From contig JAGANY010000001.1 in NCBI GenBank assembly GCA_017624025.1, positions 1 through 51,628 of the forward strand: a stretch of 51,628 nucleotides of DNA, in the 5' to 3' direction. Source of the DNA: Ruminiclostridium sp. (GTDB lineage Bacteria > Bacillota > Clostridia > Oscillospirales > Ruminococcaceae). Positions 1 to 8,833 of this stretch are shown here, piece after piece (position 1 is the first letter of the stretch; the number at the start of each line of letters is the position of its first letter). The translations under genes and the position numbers were made by a program. The notes under the pieces were generated by a model that was not told where the DNA came from, did no database searches, and was given only the letters and a program-made list of their open reading frames with translations.

Positions 1-114
1 CCAATAGGATTAATCCTATTGGTCTTAATTTTTATACTGAAAGTTTTCGGAAGGGAGCTCGAGGGAAAGCCCTTTTTCAAAAGGGTTTCCCTCGTTAATA
101 CTCATAAATATTTT
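1..114. repeat. Right half of a composite palindromic intergenic repeat (family B, copy B1)
   Basis: The window opens with a perfect 22-bp palindrome (1-22), then a GGTCTTAATTT-type spacer. A second hairpin follows at about 60-95, where CGAGGGAAAGCCCTTT faces AAAGGGTTTCCCTCG, and then TAATACTCATAA. The same order (central palindrome, spacer, arm hairpin, TACTCATAA) is seen at 35595-35788, where both arms are present. The left arm here presumably lies before position 1. It sits at the 3' end of the minus-strand araD-like gene and may act as a terminator. Confidence 0.75.
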
Positions 115-147
115 TGTAAGAACAACGCCCTTAGTGCTGAGGTTTAC

Positions 148-1284
148 TCAGAACGTGAAGTTCATCGGGCCCTTAGGTGCGGATGGCTCTGCCGGTGCTG
201 AATCAGACGGCTTCTGTGCAGGCTGGGGAGCAGGCTGTACCGGAGGTGCAGGGGGTGCAGGGGGTACAGGCGGTGTCGGAGGTACGGGACGTACAGGCGG
301 TGTCGGAGGTACGGGACGTACAGGGGCCGACTGCTGAACAGGAGCAACGGGCGGTACAGGTCTCGGAGGAGTTGAGGGCATAGACATAGGCTGAACGGGA
401 GGGGGTGTGCTTTCTGTTCCGGGGATACGGTTAAAGAAAGGTCTCTGTGGCTCCGGTTCAGGCTTTACAGCGTCTTCCATCTCGTACATATTTATAAGCT
501 CAACGGTCTTTAAGCTGGGCTTTACGGTAACTGCCTCGTCTTCAATAACAGCGTCGGGATCGTTTGCCGTAATCTCTGTTACGGGTCTTTCGCCCTGACC
601 GTAGTAAGCACCTGCTCCGTGCTTACGGAGATAGTGCTTATCGAGAAGAGTCTGCTGAATATGTGTAAGACCGAACTCAAAACGCATATTGTATATTGCC
701 ATTTCAGCTACTTCTTCGAGCACAACAGCATTTTCAACGGATTTAGCGGGGGAGCTTCCCCAGGTAAAAGGGCCGTGAGACGCAACGAGACAAGCGGGAA
801 TATCAGAAGCCTTTATTCTTCTCTGTGCGAAGGTATCAGCTATATGGAAGCCTGTCTGCTTTTCGTATTCGCCGTTTATCTGTTCATCAGCCATAGGTAA
901 TGTACAGGGAATATCGCCGTAAAAATAATCTGCATGAGTTGTGCCGTAAGCAGGAATATCAAGACCTGCCTGTGCCCATATTGTCGCAAATTTCGAATGG
1001 GTGTGGGTAACACCGTTTATATCATCAAAGGCCTGGTAAAGAGCGATATGTGTAGGAGTGTCTGTAGAAGGATTGAGCTCGCCCTCAACAACCTCTCCAC
1101 GCATATTTACAACTACCATTTTTTCGGGAGTAAGCTCTTCGTATGCTACACCCGAAGGCTTTATAACAACAAGCATCTGTTCACGGTCAATACCCGAAAC
1201 ATTGCCCCAGGTAAGCTTTACAAGTCCGTATTTCTGAAGCATCATATTGGCTTCATATACTTTTTTTCTTAATTCTTCTAACAT
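148..1284 (-). CDS. araD: L-ribulose-5-phosphate 4-epimerase (AraD-like) with long proline-rich C-terminal tail
   Basis: Zn-dependent class II aldolase/epimerase family, interconverting L-ribulose 5-phosphate and D-xylulose 5-phosphate in pentose use. Residues 1-231 cover the whole usual family length (about 230 residues). Zinc ligands H95, H97 (THTH) and H170 (ASHGPF) are visible. The remaining ~147 residues are extra: an acidic linker, then from about 278 a Pro/Val/Ala-rich tail ending in MNFTF. Two exact 27-bp tandem units (267-293, 294-320) encode part of the tail. The ATG has a GGGAG site 7 nt upstream and a promoter at 1315-1343. No ara genes are adjacent, so substrate specificity (L-ribulose or a related sugar phosphate) is inferred. 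The tail is low-complexity and of unknown function. Confidence 0.85.
   Translation of the reverse strand: MLEELRKKVYEANMMLQKYGLVKLTWGNVSGIDREQMLVVIKPSGVAYEELTPEKMVVVNMRGEVVEGELNPSTDTPTHIALYQAFDDINGVTHTHSKFATIWAQAGLDIPAYGTTHADYFYGDIPCTLPMADEQINGEYEKQTGFHIADTFAQRRIKASDIPACLVASHGPFTWGSSPAKSVENAVVLEEVAEMAIYNMRFEFGLTHIQQTLLDKHYLRKHGAGAYYGQGERPVTEITANDPDAVIEDEAVTVKPSLKTVELINMYEMEDAVKPEPEPQRPFFNRIPGTESTPPPVQPMSMPSTPPRPVPPVAPVQQSAPVRPVPPTPPVRPVPPTPPVPPAPPAPPVQPAPQPAQKPSDSAPAEPSAPKGPMNFTF
267..320. repeat. 27-bp tandem repeat, two exact copies, inside the araD tail
   Basis: Copies at 267-293 and 294-320 are identical. Looser GGGGGTGCAG units precede them on the plus strand. The unit length is a multiple of three, so copy-number change would lengthen or shorten the Pro-rich tail without a frameshift. 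Confidence 0.9.
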
Positions 1285-1314
1285 ATCAATTCTCCCTTTA
1301 AGTTAGTACCTTTC

Positions 1315-1343
1315 ATTATATACCATTTTTTGATTTATTACAA
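1315..1343 (-). promoter_or_regulatory. SigA-type promoter of the araD-like gene
   Basis: On the minus strand: -35 TTGTAA (1338-1343), 17-bp spacer, -10 TATAAT (1315-1320), about 30 bp upstream of the ATG. Confidence 0.75.
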
Positions 1344-1410
1344 GTGATGAACCGAAATTCTATATTTGATATTAAAACGTTTACAGAATTTTGTGCAGTA
1401 TGCCAAAGTA

Positions 1411-1713
1411 CTATGTTGATAAAAAGTATTCTTTTTTTACCCGTCCGTTTTCATCGAACTCAACGCCCTCGCTTAAAAGAAGCTCTCTTTGCCTGTTACC
1501 TCCTCCGAAAGCGAAAGCGGAAGAAACCTCTCCGAAGCGGTTCACAACACGGTGACAGGGTATTTGCAACGGGTCGGGGTTAACGTGCAGGGCATATCCT
1601 ACCACACGGGACATACGCGGATTTCCAATAAGCCTCGCTACCGTCCCGTAGGTCATTACCTTTCCCTTCGGTATCCGACCCACTACCATATATACTTCCT
1701 CGAAAACCGTCAT
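1411..1713 (-). CDS. Small MGMT-family (methylated-DNA cysteine S-methyltransferase C-domain) protein
   Basis: 100 residues, equal to the DNA-binding/active-site domain of Ogt/MGMT without the N-terminal domain. The IPCHRVVN motif contains the acceptor cysteine (C53), unlike alkyltransferase-like proteins, which have Trp there. The helix-turn-helix segment with NPRMSRVVGYAL (31-42) follows the family. It may therefore transfer alkyl groups from O6-alkylguanine, but proteins this short may only flag lesions. The ATG overlaps the stop of the upstream membrane gene by 4 bp (ATGA), and AAAGGA precedes it, so it is the last gene of the MoxR/DUF58 operon. A functional link to that cluster is not obvious. 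Confidence 0.85.
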   Translation of the reverse strand: MTVFEEVYMVVGRIPKGKVMTYGTVARLIGNPRMSRVVGYALHVNPDPLQIPCHRVVNRFGEVSSAFAFGGGNRQRELLLSEGVEFDENGRVKKEYFLST

Positions 1714-2996
1714 ATCCGTCCTTTCAGATGCACGCCCATATCCGCTATAAGCCTGTCGAGAGCCGAAAGGTCTGCTTCGCTGACGGATGCGTCATCATAT
1801 CTGAGACTGTTGTAGCATTCTGTAACTTCTTTAAGCGTCTCTCCGCATATTTCCCTGCCCTTTTCGTGCTGGACAGTAACGGTATCCGCTCTTTTTATAT
1901 CGATTTTGCAGAACAAAAGCTGTTTTAAAAGAATGCCGTATCCGATGCGGTATTTTTTTATTGCATCCTTTTCGCTTCTGTACTGTCTCATAAGTGCCGA
2001 ATAGCTTACACCTTTAGCTTTTTTACGGTCATATCCGATGTCCTCAAAAATATCCACGAACTCGGGTTCGGGCATACTCTTTTCAGTCTCACGCATAAAA
2101 AAGCTTATAATTGATTTTATAATATTCTTTATTACTTCCAATATCTGTTTACGGAAACAGATAACAACAGCTATAAGAATAATAAAAAAGATTACATTCC
2201 AGAAATCGTTGGTTTCGGGTGCGGTATAGCCGTTTCCCTCCAGGTATTCATCTCCGCCGTCAACAGGTATAAACTCCGAATGACCTCTCATAAGGAAAAG
2301 AAACGCTTTAATAAAAAATCCTGCAATCTTCTTAAGCAGAAATACAATTTCGTCAGCAAAAACATAAAGAACAAGCCCTGTGCCTGTAACGCCGAGAACG
2401 AGAAGAGCATTAAACGCGGAAAGCTCCTTAGGAAGCATAGTCCTTGTTTCACGGCGTCGGTTAGCCTTATCGTATATCTCGCTCTGGTTTATAAGAAGTG
2501 CCACAAGACACATTTCTACCATAAACACAACGATGACCGCTGTCTGTACAGGCTCCTTGAGCTCTTTTTCACAAACCATTCCGTAAACGATATAGGATAT
2601 AAGGGTTACGACAATGTACAAACCGAACATATATACAGGGAAAATATCCGCATAATGCTTACGGCTCGCACGAACTCCTAAAAAGTACCACAGAACCGAA
2701 GAAGCACAAAGAGCAAAGATAATATTTGTGTCTTTTGTCCAGAGAAGCATTATAAGCCCCGAGGCAAAGGAAAATACTCCCGTAAGCCTCATTATTACAG
2801 TAAGAACCTTGCGTCTGTAAGCAACATACGCAAAGGCATAGCCTATAAGGAATAAAACGGCAAAACCGCCGTAATATCCGAGCATACGCAAAGGGCTTAT
2901 ATTTTCAAAGGATACTACATCATTCGTTAACACAAAAGGGAACGTAATAAGACCGAAAGCAACTACCGCAAGAAGCTTAAGAAATTTAGACCTCAT
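1710..2996 (-). CDS. Multi-pass membrane protein with C-terminal DUF4129-like domain
   Basis: 428 residues. About six hydrophobic segments fill the first ~215 residues, one more lies near 265-285, and a cytoplasmic tail follows. The tail has the look of DUF4129: a charged helical stretch, then ECYNSLRYDD and an acidic end, as found in MoxR/DUF58/transglutaminase loci. RBS AAAGGAGGG precedes the ATG. It follows DUF58 (3012-4118) by 15 bp and is translationally coupled to the MGMT-like gene. It takes the place of the transglutaminase partner of the upstream module. Its specific role is unknown; surface or secreted-protein maturation is an inference from the neighbours. Confidence 0.6.
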   Translation of the reverse strand: MRSKFLKLLAVVAFGLITFPFVLTNDVVSFENISPLRMLGYYGGFAVLFLIGYAFAYVAYRRKVLTVIMRLTGVFSFASGLIMLLWTKDTNIIFALCASSVLWYFLGVRASRKHYADIFPVYMFGLYIVVTLISYIVYGMVCEKELKEPVQTAVIVVFMVEMCLVALLINQSEIYDKANRRRETRTMLPKELSAFNALLVLGVTGTGLVLYVFADEIVFLLKKIAGFFIKAFLFLMRGHSEFIPVDGGDEYLEGNGYTAPETNDFWNVIFFIILIAVVICFRKQILEVIKNIIKSIISFFMRETEKSMPEPEFVDIFEDIGYDRKKAKGVSYSALMRQYRSEKDAIKKYRIGYGILLKQLLFCKIDIKRADTVTVQHEKGREICGETLKEVTECYNSLRYDDASVSEADLSALDRLIADMGVHLKGRI

Positions 2997-3011
2997 TACT
3001 ATCCCTCCTTT

Positions 3012-4118
3012 TTAATCCTTTAAAAATACGAAACGATGAATACGTCCTACTTTTATGACCTCGAAATCACAGACAGGCTCTTCGTTGCAGTAAAAGATAA
3101 CCGTCCTGCCCTTGAATTTCTGCTCACGGGCAAATTCAAGCATCCGTAAGTCAATATATGTTGTTATAACGATAATATCGGTAATATCCCCGAACTCTGT
3201 TTTTTCACAGAAATCGCTGAAATGCATATCACAGGTATTTTCAATCTCCGCCAGCACACGAAGAATTTTTATGTAATCCTCAGGAGCAGTCCCGCCTTCG
3301 GCAATAATACCGCCGGAGCCGTTTGTACCGAAGGATACGGCTATACCCTTTTCCAAATACATATCCAGCATAAATGCCGCCGCTTTTATCATAGTCTCCG
3401 TATCGGCTATCACAGGCGGACGGGGGTCGCCTTCCGGAACCTTTTCGAGATTTAAAAGCACAGCCACACGGTTGACGGTAGAAAACTCGTTGTTGAATAC
3501 CATCATTTTCCCCTGCTTTGCCGTACTGTTCCAATGGATACGGTTCATAGGCTCTCTGCCTGTATATTCCCTCGAGCTCGAAACGAGAAACGGGTCTTCG
3601 CATATAAAACGCCTTGTAATAATTTCTCCGTAAAGCTCGTCTTTAGAAAGCTCGCCCTCGCCTACTTCGTAGGGAGACGGAAGAACACGTATGGTTTTGT
3701 TGGTCTTTATGCTTTTTGATACGCTTACAAGTCCCAAAAGGTCGCTTCCGATAACAGACGTACTTTCAAGAATAAATATACCTCGCTTAAGGCAAACAGC
3801 CTTTCTTCTTCGGGTACATTTCTGGTAAGGCTTCAACGCAAAAACGCTCGGCACAAATCTTGCATCCGAGCCTCTCGCTGCTGCACTTCCCGTAAATTCG
3901 AGCCATCTGCTTGTACTAAGCTCAGTTTTAAGCCAGGGTACAGGAAGCCACTTGTTGTTTATGACCTCTTCGACGATTTCGATAGTATCGCCCTCAAATG
4001 CCTCGGTAACGCTGAAATCGACCTTGTATTCAACGCCCTTAAGCACCAGTTTACGATAAAGGAGCTGTTCGCCGAAAACGACAGCTCCTACTATGATAAG
4101 TATTGCAATAAGTTCCAT
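3012..4118 (-). CDS. DUF58 domain-containing protein (module 2)
   Basis: 368 residues. The N-terminal hydrophobic helix (about 3-20) is followed by an extended beta-rich region. The DUF58 signature YTGREPMNRIHWNSTAKQG lies near residues 184-202. After it comes a von Willebrand A-like fold, typical of proteins paired with MoxR ATPases. The start ATG shares one base with the MoxR stop at 4118, so the two are coupled. Known DUF58/MoxR pairs act as chaperone-like systems that mature or insert membrane-associated complexes; the client here is unknown. It is a diverged paralogue of the DUF58 gene at 8834-10033. Confidence 0.85.
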   Translation of the reverse strand: MELIAILIIVGAVVFGEQLLYRKLVLKGVEYKVDFSVTEAFEGDTIEIVEEVINNKWLPVPWLKTELSTSRWLEFTGSAAARGSDARFVPSVFALKPYQKCTRRRKAVCLKRGIFILESTSVIGSDLLGLVSVSKSIKTNKTIRVLPSPYEVGEGELSKDELYGEIITRRFICEDPFLVSSSREYTGREPMNRIHWNSTAKQGKMMVFNNEFSTVNRVAVLLNLEKVPEGDPRPPVIADTETMIKAAAFMLDMYLEKGIAVSFGTNGSGGIIAEGGTAPEDYIKILRVLAEIENTCDMHFSDFCEKTEFGDITDIIVITTYIDLRMLEFAREQKFKGRTVIFYCNEEPVCDFEVIKVGRIHRFVFLKD

Positions 4119-5065
4119 TAAATCTCTTCCGTAGGTACTGTTACGGTTTCTAAAAGCTCCGCAACGATTTCCTCTGCCGCACTCTTTCTGTCAAGCTTAA
4201 GCGAAAGCTCACGGCACATAATTCTGTGAGAAATAACATAAGGTGCTACGACCTTTACACAGTCGGGCGTAACAAAATCCATTCCTCTTACCGCCGCATA
4301 AGCCTGTGACATTTTCTTAAGAGCCACAAGACCTCTTGTACTTAAACCGAGACGTATCTTTTCGTGGTTACGGGTAGCGTAGCCGATATCGGAAATATAT
4401 CCGAGCACAGCGTCATTGACCTTTATATTCGCCGCCTCTTTTTTTGCAGCCTTAAGGTCTTCTCCCGTAAGAACGGAAGAAAGAGACGAAATCGGGTGCG
4501 TCTCTCCGATACCCGAAAGTATGTTTATTTCTGTGATACGGTCTGTATATCCTAAGGAAAGACGTATCATAAAGCGGTCAAGCTGTGCTTCGGGTAAGGG
4601 ATATGTTCCCGAGGTCTCAACAGGGTTCTGTGTCGCAATTACGAAAAAGGTATCGTCAAGTGCGTAGGTCTCGCCGTCAATAGTAGTCTGATGCTCTTCC
4701 ATACATTCGAGAAGTGCCGACTGGGTACGGGGAGTAGAACGGTTTATTTCGTCCGCTAAAAGAATGTTGGTGAATACAGGGCCTTTTCTTAAAATAAATT
4801 CCTGTTCCTTTACGTTAAAGAAATTGATACCTGTTATATCCGAAGGGAGAAGGTCGGGGGTAAACTGGATACGGCGGAAATTACAATCGAGAGATTTCGC
4901 AACCGCACGGGCGAGAACCGTTTTACCTGTTCCGGGAACGTCCTCGAGAAGAACGTGCCCCGAACAAAGCAGTGCCGCTGTTACAAGCTCGGTTTCCTTT
5001 TCCTTGCCCTTTATGACGAGGGATATATTTTCTTTAAGCTTTTTTGAAAATTCAGCGGCTCTCAT
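4118..5065 (-). CDS. MoxR-family AAA+ ATPase (module 2)
   Basis: 315 residues, the usual MoxR length. Walker A GTGKTVL (about 45-51), Walker B LLADEINRSTPRTQSALLE (from about 106), sensor 1 ATQNP and the C-terminal lid are all present. MoxR ATPases use ATP hydrolysis to drive assembly or activation of partner complexes, here presumably the DUF58 protein encoded immediately downstream with a one-base overlap. The second copy at 10046-10996 differs throughout, so this is not a recent duplication. It lies 27 bp after the DHH phosphoesterase stop, which suggests one long operon. Confidence 0.92.
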   Translation of the reverse strand: MRAAEFSKKLKENISLVIKGKEKETELVTAALLCSGHVLLEDVPGTGKTVLARAVAKSLDCNFRRIQFTPDLLPSDITGINFFNVKEQEFILRKGPVFTNILLADEINRSTPRTQSALLECMEEHQTTIDGETYALDDTFFVIATQNPVETSGTYPLPEAQLDRFMIRLSLGYTDRITEINILSGIGETHPISSLSSVLTGEDLKAAKKEAANIKVNDAVLGYISDIGYATRNHEKIRLGLSTRGLVALKKMSQAYAAVRGMDFVTPDCVKVVAPYVISHRIMCRELSLKLDRKSAAEEIVAELLETVTVPTEEI

Positions 5066-5092
5066 TGCCCGTCCTCCGTAGTTTATGTATTA

Positions 5093-6025
5093 TTAAGCGT
5101 TATAGTATTTATCGTAGTTTACGAGCTCATCAAGCATCTTCGGAAGCTCGGTATCCATATTTTCATCAGTGAACTGACAGGTTCCTACTGCCTTATGTCC
5201 GCCTCCGCCGTACTTGAGCATAAGCTTACCTACGTTTACATTGCTTGTGCGGTTAAGGATAGAATATCCTACTGCAGCCGAACAGCCCTGACCGCCCTTG
5301 CCGGATACTATCCAGGCAGAAATATTCTGTTCGGGATAAAGGCTGTATATCATAAAGCGGTTACCTGTATAAATCGGGTCAACGCCTCTTAAGTCTGTGA
5401 TGATTGTATCGCCCTTTATAACTGTATGTGCGGCTACCATTTCCTTGAAAAGCTGAGCCTGTTCGTTGTAAACTTCTATACGCTCCTTTATGTCGGGCAT
5501 ATCGAGAATTTCCTGTGTTGTCATTGTACGGCAGCATACAAGAAGCTTCTCCATAAGCTGATAGTTGCTTATTGTAAAGTTTCTGAAACGTCCTAAGCCT
5601 GTACGGGGGTCCATAAGGAAGCCTACTAAAATCCAGCCCTGGGGATTGAGAATTTCATCAATGGTAAGATTACCGCTGTCAACCTTATCTACTGCTTCCA
5701 TAAGGTCGTCGAACTGGGGAAATTTTTCCTTTCCGCCGTAATATTCATAAATAATACGTGCACAGCTGGGAGTAATACGGCTTTCGCCCTTATACTTGCC
5801 CTCGAGCTGATTGCGTTCATATTCGCTGGAGTGATGGTCGAACCAAAGTCCACAGCCTTCAGCAAAGGGAACGTTTGCGAGAACGTCATTTTCGGTTACG
5901 GGTACAAGACCGTCCTGGATATCCTTGGGATGCTTGAAGGTATAGGAATCGATAATGCCTGCTTCGAGAAGCAAAGCTCCGCAAGCAAGTCCGTCGAAAT
6001 CAGAACGTGTAATTAAATTCATCAT
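5093..6025 (-). CDS. DHH-family phosphoesterase (NrnA/exopolyphosphatase-like)
   Basis: 310 residues. The N-terminal motif RSDFDGLACG (about 7-16) and DHHSSE (near 63-68) supply the metal-binding Asp and His residues of the DHH domain. The C-terminal DHHA1 domain is marked by GGGGHKAVG near residue 274. Relatives hydrolyse short oligonucleotides, pAp, cyclic-dinucleotide products or polyphosphate; the substrate cannot be told from the sequence alone. GAAAGG precedes the start at ATGATG. It lies between the two MoxR/DUF58 modules, about 110 bp after the transglutaminase gene, with a small GAAGC hairpin in the gap. Confidence 0.85.
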   Translation of the reverse strand: MMNLITRSDFDGLACGALLLEAGIIDSYTFKHPKDIQDGLVPVTENDVLANVPFAEGCGLWFDHHSSEYERNQLEGKYKGESRITPSCARIIYEYYGGKEKFPQFDDLMEAVDKVDSGNLTIDEILNPQGWILVGFLMDPRTGLGRFRNFTISNYQLMEKLLVCCRTMTTQEILDMPDIKERIEVYNEQAQLFKEMVAAHTVIKGDTIITDLRGVDPIYTGNRFMIYSLYPEQNISAWIVSGKGGQGCSAAVGYSILNRTSNVNVGKLMLKYGGGGHKAVGTCQFTDENMDTELPKMLDELVNYDKYYNA

Positions 6026-6133
6026 AATTTTGTACCTTTCCTTTCAAAAAAGCAGTTTTTACGAAGCTTATGCTTCGCCCTGCAAAAATCTATTACAATT
6101 ATACCAAAAAAAATTAAATTTTGCAATATATTT

Positions 6134-8815
6134 TTATAAAAATAATGAAATTTTTGAAATAAATCTACCTAATCCGCTTCTGTTTTCCATATATTTGCGG
6201 TAAACAACAGACGTAAATTTATAAACCGACGCCCTTTCCTCCTCGGTAACAGGCGAAATCTCGGGATTGCCGAATTCGGTCTTAGAAAATACCTCGATAA
6301 CGTCCATCATAAACACGTTGCTTCCCTTAAGGAATATAGAAGCGTCAACACGCTGTGCGAAATCGGGCATCATTTCACAGCCCGGAGATAAGCCCTCTTT
6401 TTCGAGAATGAACATACAGAATTTATACATTTCCGAAACCGCACGGCTCGGAGCTTTCTTTCTGAAACCGCTGAAGGTACGCTTTTCGGCATTGTTTACC
6501 TTCTTAACGAAGAGATAGACCGCAATAACTACCGCCGTTACCGCTGTGATTACCGAAAGTATCGTTATTATAAGGGGCAGAATGCTTTCCTTTTCGGGTT
6601 CAGCGGGAGTTATGATCTCCTCCCCTTCTCCCGTCATATCGGGAACAATCGTTGTGCTTTCCGCTGAAGAAACGATTTCCGGCGGAAGCCCGGCGTCCTC
6701 GCTTAAAGAGCTTTCGACTTCTTCGGGAGCAAAACCGCTTTCCGTATTTAATTCGGATACGGTCGTAAGCTCTGCCTCTGTTGTGCCCTCTGTAGCTTCC
6801 ACACCGCTAATATATTCGGCATAGCCCGAAACAGAAGCTGTAGGGTCAAAGGGAAGCCAGCCCACGTGGTAGAAATAAACCTCTACCCAGGCGTGAAGGT
6901 CTTTCTCTCTTAGGGTGTATTTGTATCCCTCAGCCGTCTTTTCGCCTTCGCCCGAAACAACATAGCCCGTAACATATCTTGCGTTATAGCCAAGCTCACG
7001 GAGAGCGAGAACCGTAGCTGTTGCGAAAAGGGCACAGTGGCCTTCCTTCGTGTTGTAAAGGAAATTGCTTAAAACCTCGTTTCCCTCTCCGTTATCGGCA
7101 GTAAGGGAGTAGCTGAAATTATCCTTGAAATAACGGCATACACCCTCTACCTCCTCGAGAGAAGAAATGCTTCCGATATATCCGCCTGTGCGAAGCTCCG
7201 AAATAAGCTGTTCAACAACAGCAGAGTCAGTTTTTCTGTAGGCTTCCTTTATGTACTGCTCGTAATCGGACAACGCTACACGGTATTCGTCATAATCCCA
7301 GCCGGGAACCGTCCAGTTACGGTCAGACATAGCTATTTCCATAAAGAAGCTTCTTAATGCTTCAAAATTCATATCGGGAGTAAGAGCGAGGGTATCTATT
7401 GTATTAAAATAACCTCCGCCGTTCATACGGTAAACGGTATCCCCGAAGCTGTCATAATACTCGCTTTCCTTGTAATTAAGGTCAAAGGGAGCGAGAGGAT
7501 TGAAAACAACATCGGACTTTCGTCTGTATGATACCGAAACCTTCTGGAGCGGTAAAAAGTAATCGGGCATATATCCCACACTGCTGAGCTTCTGACGGGC
7601 AATCTGATAGCTTGCTTCTGGATAGAATTCTTCGATTGACTGCCAGTAGCCTGTGCCGTAATTGTTGTATTCATCACGTACCGCCGACCAGTCCGTACCG
7701 CTGAATTCGACGCCGATATCACCTCTTAAATATACGGGTATATCGTTACGCTCAAGTACAACGTCAAGTACGGGACGTTCGCTGTCGGAGGGCTTGCTTA
7801 TGCCGATTCCGCCCGAATTATCGCCGTAGCTTGAATAGCTGAAATAATCGTCTGTCGCACGGCCTGTGCCGAGGCTTATTCCGAAAATCTCCTCGAACTT
7901 TTCGCCTATCGAATAGCCGATATCCTTTACCCCCGAAAAAATCTCTTCGTAATCGAAGGTCGTACCCTTCGGGATAATGACAGCCGAAGAAAGCATTATC
8001 CCCCCAGTTACTATTATTGCAATAACGGCATTTCCGCTGTATTTCATATATCGGGGAATATCGCTCTTAAGCTTTCTTCCGAGGAAGGAAAAGGCTGTTC
8101 TCTTGCGGTAGCTTCTCTCGTTACGGTGAAGAGCGTCATTGGCAATACTGCTTTTACCGAAAACAAGTACTCCGTCCAGCTCATAAGCCATACGTACGGC
8201 ATAAAGAGCAAAGAAAAAGGCTGTGAAAATTGTAACAGAATGATGATAGCCCGCAATTTCCGAACCGAAAGCTGGTACAACAGGCACTATAAATACAAGA
8301 AGTGCATAAAAGGCTCTGAATCTCGTTCTCGAGGACAGCACAAAAAGCATTGCCATCAATACGCCGAGAAGAATAAAGCCTGTAAGAACACCCTCTGCAA
8401 GCTCCTCTTCGTAGAAACCGCTTCGGAGCTTTTCGAGAGAGTGGAATGTAAAGCTTTCTGTCTTTAAAAGACGGCTGTGTATTCTTAAAACGAACCAGTC
8501 CCAGAAGAAGCTGAGCTTCTCTCTGAGAGAATCGTTCAGTAACAACGCCCCGTATCCGCCGAAGGACAGCAGATATACTGCCCAGGAAGGAAAAACAGAG
8601 GCAAGTATATAGAAAACAACAGATACCGACGCTGTTACCGCACAAACCATAACCATATCCGTATCCGCAAGATAAAGGTCAGAAACGGCAAGTATGCCCG
8701 AAACCGAAAGACCGCAAACCAGAATAAGCCTTACCAGAAAGAGCCTGGTAAGGCAGGGAGGCTTATTGAAATATGCATCGTGCAGGATAGCACTCTGCTC
8801 AGACGGTTTCTTCAT
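6134..8815 (-). CDS. Large membrane-anchored transglutaminase-like (cysteine protease fold) protein
   Basis: 893 residues. Several membrane segments occupy about residues 25-225 and one more lies near 260-280. A long extracytoplasmic region contains a transglutaminase-core domain with catalytic triad C594 (GHCALFA), H641 (LHAWVEVY) and D657 (FDPT). A Ser/Thr/Glu-rich stretch follows, then a C-terminal TM at about 750-775 and a cytoplasmic DUF4129-like tail with REEERASVYKF-type helices. This is the standard third member of MoxR-DUF58-transglutaminase loci. It may cleave or cross-link surface proteins; the substrate is unknown. It starts 18 bp after the upstream DUF58 gene. Confidence 0.88.
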   Translation of the reverse strand: MKKPSEQSAILHDAYFNKPPCLTRLFLVRLILVCGLSVSGILAVSDLYLADTDMVMVCAVTASVSVVFYILASVFPSWAVYLLSFGGYGALLLNDSLREKLSFFWDWFVLRIHSRLLKTESFTFHSLEKLRSGFYEEELAEGVLTGFILLGVLMAMLFVLSSRTRFRAFYALLVFIVPVVPAFGSEIAGYHHSVTIFTAFFFALYAVRMAYELDGVLVFGKSSIANDALHRNERSYRKRTAFSFLGRKLKSDIPRYMKYSGNAVIAIIVTGGIMLSSAVIIPKGTTFDYEEIFSGVKDIGYSIGEKFEEIFGISLGTGRATDDYFSYSSYGDNSGGIGISKPSDSERPVLDVVLERNDIPVYLRGDIGVEFSGTDWSAVRDEYNNYGTGYWQSIEEFYPEASYQIARQKLSSVGYMPDYFLPLQKVSVSYRRKSDVVFNPLAPFDLNYKESEYYDSFGDTVYRMNGGGYFNTIDTLALTPDMNFEALRSFFMEIAMSDRNWTVPGWDYDEYRVALSDYEQYIKEAYRKTDSAVVEQLISELRTGGYIGSISSLEEVEGVCRYFKDNFSYSLTADNGEGNEVLSNFLYNTKEGHCALFATATVLALRELGYNARYVTGYVVSGEGEKTAEGYKYTLREKDLHAWVEVYFYHVGWLPFDPTASVSGYAEYISGVEATEGTTEAELTTVSELNTESGFAPEEVESSLSEDAGLPPEIVSSAESTTIVPDMTGEGEEIITPAEPEKESILPLIITILSVITAVTAVVIAVYLFVKKVNNAEKRTFSGFRKKAPSRAVSEMYKFCMFILEKEGLSPGCEMMPDFAQRVDASIFLKGSNVFMMDVIEVFSKTEFGNPEISPVTEEERASVYKFTSVVYRKYMENRSGLGRFISKISLFL

Positions 8816-8833
8816 ATATAAAATTCCTTTTGA

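Noticed and set aside
267..320. CRISPR-like tandem repeat
   Set aside because: Only two adjacent 27-bp units with no spacers, in frame within a coding region.
134..383. Gly-rich and Val/Gln-rich plus-strand frames near the left end
   Set aside because: These are antisense readings of the Pro-rich araD tail repeats.
8181..8645. 154-codon minus-strand frame within the transglutaminase gene
   Set aside because: An alternative-frame shadow of the well-supported membrane-segment coding region, rich in Cys, Arg and Ser and without a ribosome site.
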